A stretch of 52,500 nucleotides of DNA. Source: Balamuthia mandrillaris. Its lineage: Eukaryota; Discosea; Longamoebia; Balamuthiidae. The stretch covers positions 355,001 to 407,500 of the forward strand of contig JAVKOQ010000002.1 in NCBI GenBank assembly GCA_031835245.1. Direction: 5' to 3'. The notes beneath the pieces are model-generated. The model had not been told where the DNA came from and did not search any database. It saw only the letters and a program-made list of their open reading frames with translations. Below are positions 1 through 10,400 of this stretch, in pieces (within the stretch, counting starts at the first letter, position 1; each line of letters begins with the position of its first letter). Made by a program: the position numbers and the translations under genes.

Positions 1-1207
1 TACCTGAATGAAAGGCACGTTCAGCGTATCGGGCAGGTAGTTGTAGGGCACGTCCAAAGCGGCCAAGGCCAAGGTGAGCGAGGCTTGATCGCAGAACCAT
101 CCCTCCCCGTTGGCGGCCATAAAGTCGTTGTAATAGTGCCACAGACGCGTAATGGGCCGGAAGAGAGGCTGCGGGATGATGATCATTCCGGCGTTGAAGT
201 AAGGGAACTCGTCTGGCTGGTTGCGGCTTTCCTCTGGCGGGGAGATGTGCTTGCATCGAGTCTCCTCGTGGTGCCACGGCAAGGAGATGGCCAGCGCTTC
301 CTTTGAGTAGTTTAACATGTTGAGCCTTGTACCGCTGCGAATGGCACCGTCTGGAACAACGCGTGCCGGAAGATTAGAAGCGGACAAGAGCGACAGCACG
401 GAGAAGAAACACAAAGAGAAAGCACTCCATGGAAAAGAAGAACGACAGACAGGGAAGAGACGGAGAAAACCGGAGAATGACGAAAACAAAGGGAGAAGGG
501 AGTTTACTCGTTGGAGCGGCATAGACAGAGTCACAGGTCATGGAGTTCAGCTCCGGGGCTATGTCTCGAAGAAACACTGTATCACAGTCCATAACAATGA
601 CAAACCTGAAAGCGGCAAGTTCTTCGAGCTTGAAGACGTTCACCTTATGAGTTGGCTTACACTTCCCCTGCACCGTTCCAGTCACCCTTATGAGGGGATT
701 ATACTTGGCAATGGCTTTCAGGAATGAGCCAGGCGGCGCTGAAGGGAACATAAGAACTGCCGTTGCGTTGGAGAGCGAACCTCCCATATAGCGGAGAGAG
801 CTGTTTGTACATGCATGAGGAAGGGAGGCAAAAACGGAGATGATTAACACATACCGAAGCCACTTGATCGACCGGACAAGGTATTTTTCTTGCAGGTCTG
901 GGGAGGCCACAAAGACCACATCGGCAGCAGTCACCGGCTTCTGCCCAGAGGGTCTGGTCGCCGTTGCATCAACGTCCCGATTCTCCCCGCTGCCGCTTGA
1001 AGAAGTGCGACCTCCCTTCGCTTGCGCTGCTGGGGGCAATGCGGAGGGAGGCATGGGATACGAAAGCCCCCCTGCCGGGGGGGCGGTTTGGGCCGACTGA
1101 CAGGACAAAGCGGAGGACAGGAAGGAGAACCGAAGCTCCAATGACAACGCGCTGAGCAACAAAAACCCAACAGCTCCTGTCAGCACGGCCCGCCTTTTTG
1201 AACCCAT
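1..1207 (-). CDS. Glycosyltransferase family 8 (glycogenin-like), type II membrane protein, 3' end missing
   Basis: Probably transfers a sugar from a nucleotide-sugar donor in the Golgi or ER lumen. The chosen start (1207) gives a short basic N-terminus (MGSKRRAVL) followed by a hydrophobic signal anchor, then a Ser/Pro-rich stem. The catalytic part begins near residue 90 (VVFVASPDLQEKYLVRSIKWL). It contains the family's DxD metal and nucleotide-sugar motif in VMDCDTVFL, then FNAGMIIIP and, further on, a DQASL motif, all typical of GT8 enzymes. Introns at 801-854 (54 bases) and about 351-516 splice in phase. The last visible exon ends at a GT at position 3, so the C-terminus lies outside the window. 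The acceptor sugar cannot be told; glycogenin, galactinol-synthase-like or surface-glycan enzymes are all possible. Confidence 0.8.
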
Positions 1208-1799
1208 GTTCCCATTCAGCCTTGTGGACGATACGCTCGGCCGAGGGCTTTGCTTGCCTCCCAACCGGCATATTATTGCGGACACCATCCAAACAACAAC
1301 AGGAGGAGGCCTCAGGGACTAAAATCCTGCACCAATGAGAGGATGGGCACTGGCTGGCCAGCCGGTGGTTCCTTCTCATGTTGCTGCCCTTCCCGTGCCA
1401 ACAAACGGGAAAGGGCAAAAACAGGTTTTAAAAAAATGGATATGGAAACGATGCTCAGGCTGCGAAGTTGCTCATCATTAGCCTTGACTCTTTCTTCTCT
1501 TCTCTTCTCTTCTCTTCTCTTCTCTTCTCTTCTCTTCTCTTCTCTTCTCTTCTCTTCTCTTCTTCTCTTCTTTCTCTTCTTCTCTTCTTCTCTTCTTCTC
1601 TTCTTCTCTTCTTCTTCTTCTTCTCTTCTCTTCTCTTCTCTTCTCTTCTCTTCTCTTCTCTTCTCTTCTCTCTTTAAAAGTAAACACACGCCCACATCCA
1701 CACACCACCATAAATCTGATTGAGGCCGCATTGTGGTGAATCTTTACTTTTATTAAAAGCCTATTCTTGCTAAGTTCACTTCTTGAAGAAGCTTTATAC
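1208..1799. other. Intergenic region holding a long TTCTC satellite
   Basis: Separates the glycosyltransferase start (1207) from the stop of the RHS-like gene (1800), both on the minus strand, so the upstream part should hold the glycosyltransferase promoter. The long open frames here come only from the five-base repeat at 1494-1674. I see no other gene. Confidence 0.6.
1494..1674. repeat. (TTCTC)n / (TTCTTC)n satellite, about 180 bases
   Basis: Almost pure pyrimidine on the plus strand. Two blocks of perfect TCTTC repeats flank a less regular TTC-rich centre. It is the longest simple repeat in the window. It is one of the few pyrimidine tracts here that does not lie inside an intron. Confidence 0.95.
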
Positions 1800-2905
1800 T
1801 CAAAAATATCTCTTAGCAAGCAAACCTCCTAACCCTCTTTCTTGCAACTCATGGACAGCTTGGCCTAATTCGTCCTGATCATGCTTCAATTTCCGTTGTT
1901 CAACGGCATTACTTATGTAGTCTGACGCATAACAAACATACTGGGACTTGAAAGTGTTAGGGTCCACTTCATTATGCAGGACTTGGTATAAAGGCTGGCC
2001 TTGATAGTATTTGAATCTTTCTATACTACTTCTCACCTGGGAGATAGTTTGTATATTCAGCTGTTTAATAAAATCATCTAGTTCCTCTTTTGTTTCATTG
2101 GCTTGGTCACTTGTTTGATAGACATAACGAGGAATACCCCCAAAAATCTTGAAGTGGTTATGCACCTGATCTGTGGTAAGACCTGTCCCCAGTAAAACCA
2201 CATTAACACATTATCAAAGCAAAATAGTACAAACAAATAAAAACATGGTTACCTGGTGCGACTATTTGGGCTGCAGAATGCACATACTTTTTTAACTCCT
2301 TCCAAGACCAGCAGGGAATGAAGTATTTGTTTCTTGTACGTTCATAGAACTGCTTATTGTGTTGTGGATTAGATGAGGCTGTAATAACTGTGAAAGGTCT
2401 CATTTCCAATGGCTCTTTAGGAATGTCACCACATGAATCAAACAAATACCATGCATCTACATCATTTTCCACTATTTGAAAGAGCTCAATACTTTGTTTC
2501 TTGTCCTCAAGGAAAGCCTCTTGAACCTGACTCTCCTTGAACAACCAAACTTTGTTTCGTGCAACAGACTCAACTAAAACAGTTTTTTTCTGTTGAAGCA
2601 ATCTCCATAAAGTGTAATTCAGGAACCAGCTCTTTCCTGCCAGACGAGGGGAGAAAAGTTAAAGAAAGGAAAGCAAACAAGTAGTTGTGGCCCTTACCGA
2701 TTCCAGGTTTCACTGAACACTACACCGCCACTGCCACCTCTTGTTTTAATGGCCAGTTGCTGTGAAAGTTCAAAGAGTCTTGGATAACACTCACGCACAA
2801 TAAGTTGCATGCCTTTTTTACTACAGAGGGGCCAAGAAAGCAAGCCTGGTTCTGCTTTTCCTTCTATGGCCTCTGTGATGGCTGTGTACAGATCTTGACA
2901 GAAGG
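1800..2905 (-). pseudogene. RHS/Crinkler-type P-loop NTPase gene, apparently broken
   Basis: Several landmarks identify the family known as retrotransposon hot spot (RHS) proteins in trypanosomes and as Crinkler/RHS-type proteins in oomycetes and other eukaryotes: a YPRLFEL block, a P-loop PGIGKSW, a CWSWKEL block and the hallmark FGGIPRYV. Two introns (about 2188-2253 and 2642-2695) look normal. The upstream exon and the P-loop exon do not read through smoothly, so the copy appears broken about once; the 5' end is also not clear. Such genes form multi-copy families close to mobile elements. AT content is higher than in neighbouring genes, which fits a mobile or recently inserted origin. The function in the cell is unknown. 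The family call is inferred from motifs recognised by eye. Confidence 0.6.
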
Positions 2906-4082
2906 TGACAAAGAAAGTCAGTCAAAGTGTACTACCACAACTCTAATGGAGATGGTAGGTTGGACCTGTTGAATACATAGAACAGGAGGCCTTCCAAAAA
3001 GGACTAGGCGAGGGTCCTCCTCCTCTCAAAGCCCCAAAAAGAAGTGGGCACCTGCTGTGTCGCCCACTGTTTCTCCACATGGCGTGTGCCGTCCTCTTAC
3101 TTGGTACGTTCTTTGTTGTAAGGATGAGTGAGCCTCAGAATGAATGCAGCCGAAATTTTTCCTCCTCTGTGCCCCCAAAAAATGGGCAAAGCTCCTTACT
3201 TCTTAGGTGGGATGCACAGCACTCTAAGGAGTTGTAGGGTACAAGAGAGGATAAGAGGGTTCGAAAGCGGAACTCCGACAACCCTCGTCTGAACAGCTCC
3301 TATCGATCTGTTTTTGTCTACCGAAACGTCTTGTTTGCCTCTTGCGGCAGAAACCACAATAGAAAACCACAGTGCATTCCCACCGCCGCACTGTAATCGG
3401 GGACATGCTGCCTGACCCACCCCTCCATCCTCTAATCCCCTCCTCCTGCACCGCTTTCAGCAGTGCGATGACTCCACGCATGGCAGTTCTTTGGGTATAG
3501 CTAAGCCACTCGTAGGCACGTAGAGGACAAAAAAGCGTGTTGGAAACTCCTCGATGCACTCGCATTGACTTCATCAATGATTGCTGCAACAGCGTGAAAA
3601 CCAGCTTGGTGGCGGGCAGGACTGGATTCAAGATAAAGTTTCGTGATCTGAGGGACAAGAGCCAGTCTCTCAGAATCTAAGCCAGCAGCTACTCCATTCC
3701 ACCGCACCACATCACACCACAAAAAACGAAGCGAGCATGGAGTGTCCTCGTTGCTGCAATGTGCCTTGCGCTTGCGAGGAAAAGGTGACTTGCACCATTA
3801 TGCTACCACACCCCGCTCATGCCACATGCCAAGTCAATATTTTCGTGGATGGCTTATAGACTGGCTACGCTCCTTGTATAAGGATATAAGGTGATAAGGT
3901 GATAAAACCCAAAGATACTGACTCTCCTGCAATAGAGGGGCAACAGGCTCCGTGCAGGTTGGAGAATGGCAGGACGTGGGTGTTTCAAAGCTGGAGATTT
4001 TAAAGACAGACCGACACGCTACACACGTAAAGGATCATTTCGTTATTTATTATTTTATTTTCTAATCCTTATTCTAATCTTG
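2906..4082. other. Long region without a clear gene
   Basis: Lies between the orphan gene (stop at 4083, minus) and the RHS-like fragment. Two overlapping minus-strand frames (3501-3722 and 3224-3658) have protein-like composition, but neither matches a family I know and no convincing exon chain emerges. A 40-codon Cys-rich plus-strand frame is at 3737-3859. The rest looks like ordinary AT-rich spacer. Confidence 0.4.
3737..3859 (+). CDS. Possible Cys-rich 40-residue peptide
   Basis: Short frame from ATG at 3737 to TAG at 3857-3859. It starts MECPRCCNVPCACEEKVTC, with seven cysteines in the first 19 residues and one more later. No signal peptide and no family recognised. It could be an exon of something larger or chance. 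There is no supporting splice pattern. Confidence 0.15.
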   Translation: MECPRCCNVPCACEEKVTCTIMLPHPAHATCQVNIFVDGL

Positions 4083-7052
4083 CTATGGGAAGTGAAACAC
4101 TTTGTAGCCAGGATAAGAGTCGTAGCCGCAAGGAAAGACGGAGGAGACTCGAAGCTGCTCCGGATGGTCCGGAATGAAAGGCAATAGCAGCAGGGAGGAA
4201 GAGAGTCTGCGACAAGACTCTCCCAATTCTTCTTCGCCGCACCGCACGCCGCTTATCCAGCGAAGATGAACACCAAAGATCAGACAACCTGTTTTAACAA
4301 TAGGAATAGTTTTGTGGGTTGTCGGAGATATAAAGGAAAAGAATGAGCGAAGGGGATTGCAGGAAAAGAAACGAGGAAAGGAAGGGACCTTGATGACAAC
4401 CACGAATGGGTCGAACTTCACGAATTTCTTTGTGGCGCTTCCGCTCGTCGAAGTGGGTGAAGCGCCATCGCTCATCTCTATCTACATAAGTGTCGAATGG
4501 AAGGAAGAAGAACCCCAAAGTATTTACATGCAAGTGGATTGGTACTTCTATCCTTCCGTCGTCACTTTGCACTTTTGAGAGATCAAAATGAGGATAAGTG
4601 AGAGTTGAGAGTACAAGAGCGAGAATTGAGGGGAAAGAAGAAGGAAGAGGAAGAGGAAGAGGAAGAGGAAGAGGAAGAGGAAGAGGAAGAGGAAGAGGAA
4701 GAGGAAGAGGAAAGAGAGAATGGAGTGATCAGAGAAACCTTTGTCAATGTATTCTAAGCCTTCGCCTTCAATTAAGAAGACATGCAACATCGAAAATGTA
4801 ATCACTTTGGTGATAATCGGGGATGCTGATAGTTGTTAGCGTTCAATAAGTTTACAAATGAAACAACAAAGAACAAGAGGGATAAGAAGGAAAGAAACCG
4901 TTTGGAAAAATAAAGGCAGTGTTTGGTGGGATTTGGGACCAGGGATCATAATTCCTTTTTACCGTTGTCAAACTGCCTAAATCGACATTGTTCAAACGAG
5001 CCACCAACGCGCGATTATACTCCACCTCTCTCACGTCCTCGTAGAGAACGTGAATGGCGTGCCAGTCGATACCGGCTCTTCGGCAGGCAGCGGTGTTCAG
5101 TTGTTGTCGAAGGCAGTAATCCAAACTTTCGTTCCGCCCTACCACTATGAATGGAACGCGCGCCAGGCGAAGATCATTTGCTTTACAGTAATACGAGAGA
5201 AACGAGAGTAAGCAGAAACAAAACGGTGGAAGAAGAAGAGCGGAACAAGAAGAAGGAGAGAAGACAGATGAAGCAAGAAAAAAAACCTTGCAAGAGAAAC
5301 TTGACGAGAGCAAGGTTTTGGTAGGCAAGGTGATGGTAGGGCTGAGGGCCAAAGGGCATGTCGAAGCGGTTGGAAATGTCTTCATATATGATGCGTAACG
5401 GCCTGCAGGGTTTTAGTGTGAACAGATGCCCCATTCCTAAAAATGCATAGAAACAATATGGGCTTATGTCGTCCTCTGTTTCCAATGAGAAAAAAAAAAG
5501 GGTTCAATGCTAACCTCTGAAACAAAAGAAGAGAAGAGACACAGAAGGCCACGACAAGAAAGAAAATAAGGAAGAAAGCAGGAAAAAAAAAACAAAGTAC
5601 CAATGGTCATCGGAGCACCTCTTAGTTCCTGGTTGGCATAGTCTAACAAAGTGGCGATGTCCTACCAAGTTCAAAGATTCGTCAGTCGATGGTAAAGCAA
5701 AACGAGCAAACAACGAAACATAGAAACGAGAAAGAACATGACAAAAAAAAGTGGTACCAATGTGGATGGCCCAGTTGCGGTGGAACTATTGCCAAAAGTG
5801 CCGTTTTCTCCACGAGATCGTTTGTGGCCGAACGAAGAAGATGAGGGAATATCGCTCTCTTCTGCTTCCTTTACTTTTTCTGCCTTTGTGTTGTTTACGT
5901 TTTCGTTTCCGTTGTTGCTCTCGTTCTCTGGTGAAGAAGAAGAAGAAGGCACACGAATAATCTGAAATCCCTCTTCTGTTTCTTCTTCCTCCTCCTCGTG
6001 GCCCACCACAACCGCTGGTTTCTTTTGTTTCCCTTGCTGTTTTTCATCTTCTTCTTGTTTGTTCTGTTGTTGCCTTCTTGTTCTTCTTTGCGGAGGAGGC
6101 GGAGGCGCCTCAATGCATACTCTCTGATGAAAGGCCAAGATGTCGAGCTGAGAGGAGCTCTGGCGAAACTGTTGAAGGGGGTCATAGTAGCAATTGCCAT
6201 GCTTTGGCTTTGGGACTTTTGGTCGTTCTATCACGCGTGAAGCTTCCACCTTGTTTTAAGTGTTTTGTTAAGACAAAAGCAAAGAAGCAAAAGGGTGAAG
6301 AGTAATCCATACTTTAGTGAAGAATCTGTTCAGTTGTTTGACGATGAAGCCGTTTAACTCGGCTCCCTCTTGGATGGATATCCTTCCGCCGATGGCCTCT
6401 TGGGCTTCTTTGTTGTGTTGCAGCGTCCACCTTGGTAAGGTGCATGGGATGGTGGCGACGTAAGCGCAAACAAGGACAGGGAGCGAGGGAGCGAGAGAGA
6501 GAGAGAGAGAGAGAGAGAAGAAAGTACAGCAGAGAAGAGGAAAGGGGAGAAAAGTGAGGAGAGCAGAGGAAGGAAGGTGCTGCATACCAGAAACAACTAA
6601 AGGTAGCGGGGGAGCCATGCTCCACGGAGAGCACGACCTCCTCCCACCGCTCCAAGCGCAAATGCAACTGTAGAAAGAAACTTGGGTCCTCCGCAATAGG
6701 AATGGTCGTTCGTACTCCGCCAAGGTGCTGTTGCTGCTGGTCCAGCTTCGTCCTTGACGTCGTTCTATTTGTTGTCTGAGACAGCGAGACCTCCGGTCGA
6801 GGGCAAGGCTCAGGGAGGAGGGCAAAGGCGGGGTCGGCCTCCGCTCGCTCGAGGAGGCTGGCAAAGTCCTGCAGGACTTCCTTTGGTATGCCTCCCGCTA
6901 TGTCCTGCCATAGGTCCTCTCCTTCGTCTCCTTCGTCGTCGCCGCCTCCTCCGCCGCTCCGCTCGGCTGTTCTCGGGGGGTGGCGAGGTGAGCTGAAGCG
7001 CAGCCATCTCCAGACTTAACCCAGGGGTTTGCTGTTGTTGTTGTTCTTCCAT
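4083..7052 (-). CDS. Orphan multi-exon protein of unknown family
   Basis: I assemble at least eight exons that splice in phase from near 7010 down to the TAG at 4083. In order they carry an acidic region with EDLWQDIAGGIPKEVLQDF, LERWEEVVLSVEHGSPATF, then WTLQHNKEAQEAI, a Pro/Gln/Glu/Ser-rich disordered part (5750-6240), DIATLLDYANQELRGAPMTI, EDDISPYCFYAFLGMGHLF, VPFIVVGRNESLDYCLRQQL, IDWHAIHVLYEDVREVEYN, VPIHLHVNTLGFFFLPFDTY, and a C-terminus ending GYDSYPGYKVFHFP. Phases agree at each join, and the last 330 residues read as a folded, conserved-looking domain. I do not recognise it. The 5' exon is unresolved: a Met at 7052 opens a Gln-rich frame that is not in frame with the next block, so there is either an unseen intron or a sequence error near 6960. 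The RWEEVVLSVE block loosely recalls HORMA proteins such as ATG13, but the rest does not fit. Confidence 0.6.
4641..4712. repeat. (GGAAGA)n hexamer repeat inside an intron
   Basis: About twelve GGAAGA units on the plus strand. They lie in the intron between the exon ending near 4883 and the one starting near 4567 of the minus-strand orphan gene, so the sense strand is TCTTCC-rich. The tract lies upstream of the 3' splice site. Confidence 0.9.
6492..6518. repeat. (GA)n, intronic, sense strand CT
   Basis: About 13 GA units in the intron of the minus-strand orphan gene between the exons ending near 6589 and starting near 6440. In the sense direction it is a CT tract. Confidence 0.9.
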
Positions 7053-7449
7053 GAGTTGTTCAAAAAGTTGTGCGCAAGGTTTGTTGCGGGTGGCTGTGAG
7101 AAAAGAATAAGCTATAGTGGCCTCTCATTTTTTTGTTCTTTGCTGCTATTTATTTTTATTTTTACTTTAAAGTAATGCGTCAACGAACGTCAATGCAAAA
7201 TGATTTTCACCCAATGAAAATTCAAACATTGAAAGGCGTTTTGATACTTGATTGGATGGTTAATTTGTGAATTTCAATTGGTCCTTTGAAATAAATAATT
7301 GTTTTATTTAAAACAAAATAAATATAAATATTTTTTTCTTTTTTCTTTTTCTTTTTTGTTATTTCGTTTTTCTTTTCCTTTTTTTCTTTTTCTTTTTTTC
7401 TTTTTCTTTTTCTTTTTTCTTTTTTTTTTTTTGGGAACTGCGGATAACG
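7053..7449. other. Intergenic, AT-rich with T-runs
   Basis: Lies between the stop of the histidine kinase gene (7450) and the start region of the orphan gene, both on the minus strand. 7329-7432 is a long T-rich run broken by C and G. It should contain the promoter of the orphan gene and the 3' untranslated region of the kinase gene. No gene seen. Confidence 0.6.
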
Positions 7450-10400
7450 TCAAAGAAGCCAACGCTGTAACGCCTCCACGAGGGTGGTTTTGCGGACGGG
7501 TTTCATCAAGCAGTCATTCATGCCCGACTCCAAGCACTTCCTGTGAGAGTCCACCGAGGTGGCCGCCGTCAGAGCGATGATCGGGACGAACGAACGCCTC
7601 CTTTCCTCTTTGGCTTCCTTCTTGTCTTCCTTTGCTTCGGCCTCCATTTCTTTCGCTCGGATGGCTTTTGTTGTCTCGAAACCATCCATCAACGGCTATC
7701 GGTGAACAAACACCAATCAGCAACTTAAAAGAGAAAACGAGAAAAGAAAGGGGACGGACCATGTGACAATCCATCAGGATGAGGTCAAAGGAATGCTGGT
7801 CAAGCAGGCGGAGGGCTTCCACGCCGTTTCCGGCAATGGTCGCGCTGCAGTCCAGCATGGAGAGCAATCGCTGGGCAACGCGTTGGTTTATAAGGTTATC
7901 TTCCACAACGAGAATTTTACGCCCTCTCAACAAACTCTTTTCGTTTTGATCTGTTTCTTCTGTTGGTGAAGAGAATGAAGGTGACAGGGATTCTATTGCT
8001 TGTTGCTGTGGTTGTTGTTCGTCGTCAATGCTGTTGTCGTCATCGTCTTGATTCGTTTTCTTTTGTACAGTATGTTCAGTTGGTAATTCCATCAGGTGGC
8101 TTGCTTCAGTTTCGCTTTCGCTTTCGCTTGTTTCCTCAAGTTCTAGTTCAGTTGCAGGGTCGTAAGTGTCATCGTCCTCGTTTTCATCAGCGTTTGCGTC
8201 CATTTGTATCTCTTGAAGAGGAGCGTTTTCGTCAGCGTTGTTTTGGTATTCTTGTTCTTCGAGATGTTGAACGTCTTTAAGCCATTGTGGATGTGGAGGT
8301 AAAGGATAAGAAGGCGAAGAGGATGAAGAAAGGCTAAAGTGTTTCCGTTTTTGTTCAATCGTGGAACTTTGACTCGAGACTCCAGGACTCGACACGGTAG
8401 AAGAGAACAGATTCCAGAAAGAAGTTGAGTAGGAAGACGTCGAGGAAGAGGAAGAAGGGGAGGAAGAGGAGGTAAGACAAAGTGGAGATAGAGATGAAGA
8501 AGCTAAAGGAAGAGATGGATTGGTAGAAGAAGATGAGAGCGATGAGTAGGAAGATGGAGCAAAGCAACAGGCAGCAACGCTTCGCCTCCGTATTAGATTC
8601 CTTGGTCTGTCTTTCAACCAACTTCCAAAATCATTGTTGTCGTTGTTGATCGTAAGTTTAGGATGGTTGAAGGTTGTTGTTGTGCTGTTCTCCACTTCCA
8701 ATGGTAAGCTCCTTCGGAATCGTTTTCTGCCCGTTCTGGGTTTTTGTTTGTTGCAGTTGTTCTTCTTTCGTTCATCAAGTGTGGGAGATGGCACTGGGAA
8801 CGCGACATCGTCGGATTGCTCTGGATGGATCTTCAAACAACAGGCTTCTTCGGCTTTGTCCTTATGGTGGCCTTTCCTTTGAGCTAGTTGGTCTTCCTCA
8901 TTCGCTCTTCTGTCTGCATCTTCGTCGTCTTCGTCCTCATTTCCATAGTCACTATCTTCTCCGCTGTTAGTTGTGGAAGAAGTAGAAGAATATGAAGAGC
9001 ATGATGAAGAACATGAATTCGAGTCGCGTTGCCTCTCTTCATCATCTGCTGCTCCTTCTGCAGCCCGCTTCTTTTTCTTCATCATTCTCTCCTCTCTTAT
9101 CCGTTGTCTTCGCGCTCTGCGTTTGTTGAAGAAGCAAAGCAGCTCGTCAGTATCGGCCAGCGGCAAAGGCAGGGTGAAGCTGAACGTGCTGCCTTCTCCC
9201 AAGCTGCTTTCGACACCGATGCTGCCTCCCATAGCCTCGCAAATCTTCTTGCAGATAGCTAAACCAAGTCCAGATCCGCCAAACTTGCGACACGTGGAGG
9301 CATCAGCCTGAGTGAAGCTGTCGAACAATCCTCCCAAATGTTCTTCTGCGATTCCAATGCCTTCGTCAATGACTTCAACCAATATTCTATCATCTTCATG
9401 ATCTTCTTCGTTCTCTTCGTCTTTGTCTTTCTGGTTTTGCGAAGAAGAAGGAGATGGAGGAGAAGTCATATTGACAATGATTTTTCCTCCACGGTGACTA
9501 AACTTTATGGCATTGCTCAGCAGGTTGAAGAGCACTTGTCGTAATCGCACCGCATCTCCCATTCGTAATAAACAACTTGTTTCGTCTTCCGCCTCGTTCA
9601 ATGCATCGGAGCTTTGCGACCTACGAGGACGGGGATAATGCCGACGACGATTCGGACGGCGCTCACGATATGAAGAACTCATCAGTGACGCCGAAGTAGA
9701 ACTGTGTCTTCGAGGCTTGGTTGCTCTGTTGTCATCGTTGTGTTTGGTTCGAATGATGGGAATAGCTGCATGAGGAAAAGAAGGAGAAAGATGTCGCTCG
9801 CTGTTGGTGGTTTCAATTGATGACTCTTCGTCGTTGTTGTTAGAGGATTCGCAAGAAGAAGAGTTGTTGTAGTCAAGAATAATATTGTCCTCAAAAGTCG
9901 TTTTGTTTTGGTGTTTGTTTGAATGAGGAAGGCGAAGGGAGATGTTGCATTGAATGACGATAGCTTTTTTCGCCGCCATCATTGATAGCATCTTTATCAC
10001 CTTTTTCGCTTCCTATAAAATTTTGCAGAAACATCGTTTAGCAAACCTACATTTGTAAAAAGATGGAGAAGGACAAAGATGAAGGAGTACCTTTTTGAGA
10101 CTGAAAATATTGCGCTCAAAAATCATTTTACCACTCTCCACGCGGGAGAAGTCCAAAATGTCAGTCAGCAGAGAGAAGAGATGATCGGCGCAGTCAGCGA
10201 CGATGTGAGCACATTCTTGTGCCCGCTCGTCCAAAGAGGAGAGTTCCAGCAACTCCTCCGACATGGCCACGATACCATGCATCGGCGTCCGGAGCTCGTG
10301 GCTCATGTTGGCAAGGAAAAGAGTTTTGGCAGTGGTGGCTTCTTGTAATTGTTTGTTGGCCTGGTCTTTCTCTTTCAGCGCTTCATTCATCTTTTGCAAT

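Noticed and set aside
1250-1819. Long Ser/Leu/Phe-rich or Arg/Glu-rich open frames on both strands
   Set aside because: They exist only because the five-base satellite lacks stops; composition follows the repeat and there is no family match.
4598-4805. Gly/Arg (RGRGRG) and Phe/Leu (FLFLFL) frames
   Set aside because: Products of the GGAAGA hexamer repeat inside an intron of the minus-strand orphan gene.
6268-7052. ATG13/HORMA assignment for the orphan gene
   Set aside because: Only the LERWEEVVLSVE block resembles it; the order of blocks and the C-terminal domain do not fit ATG13.
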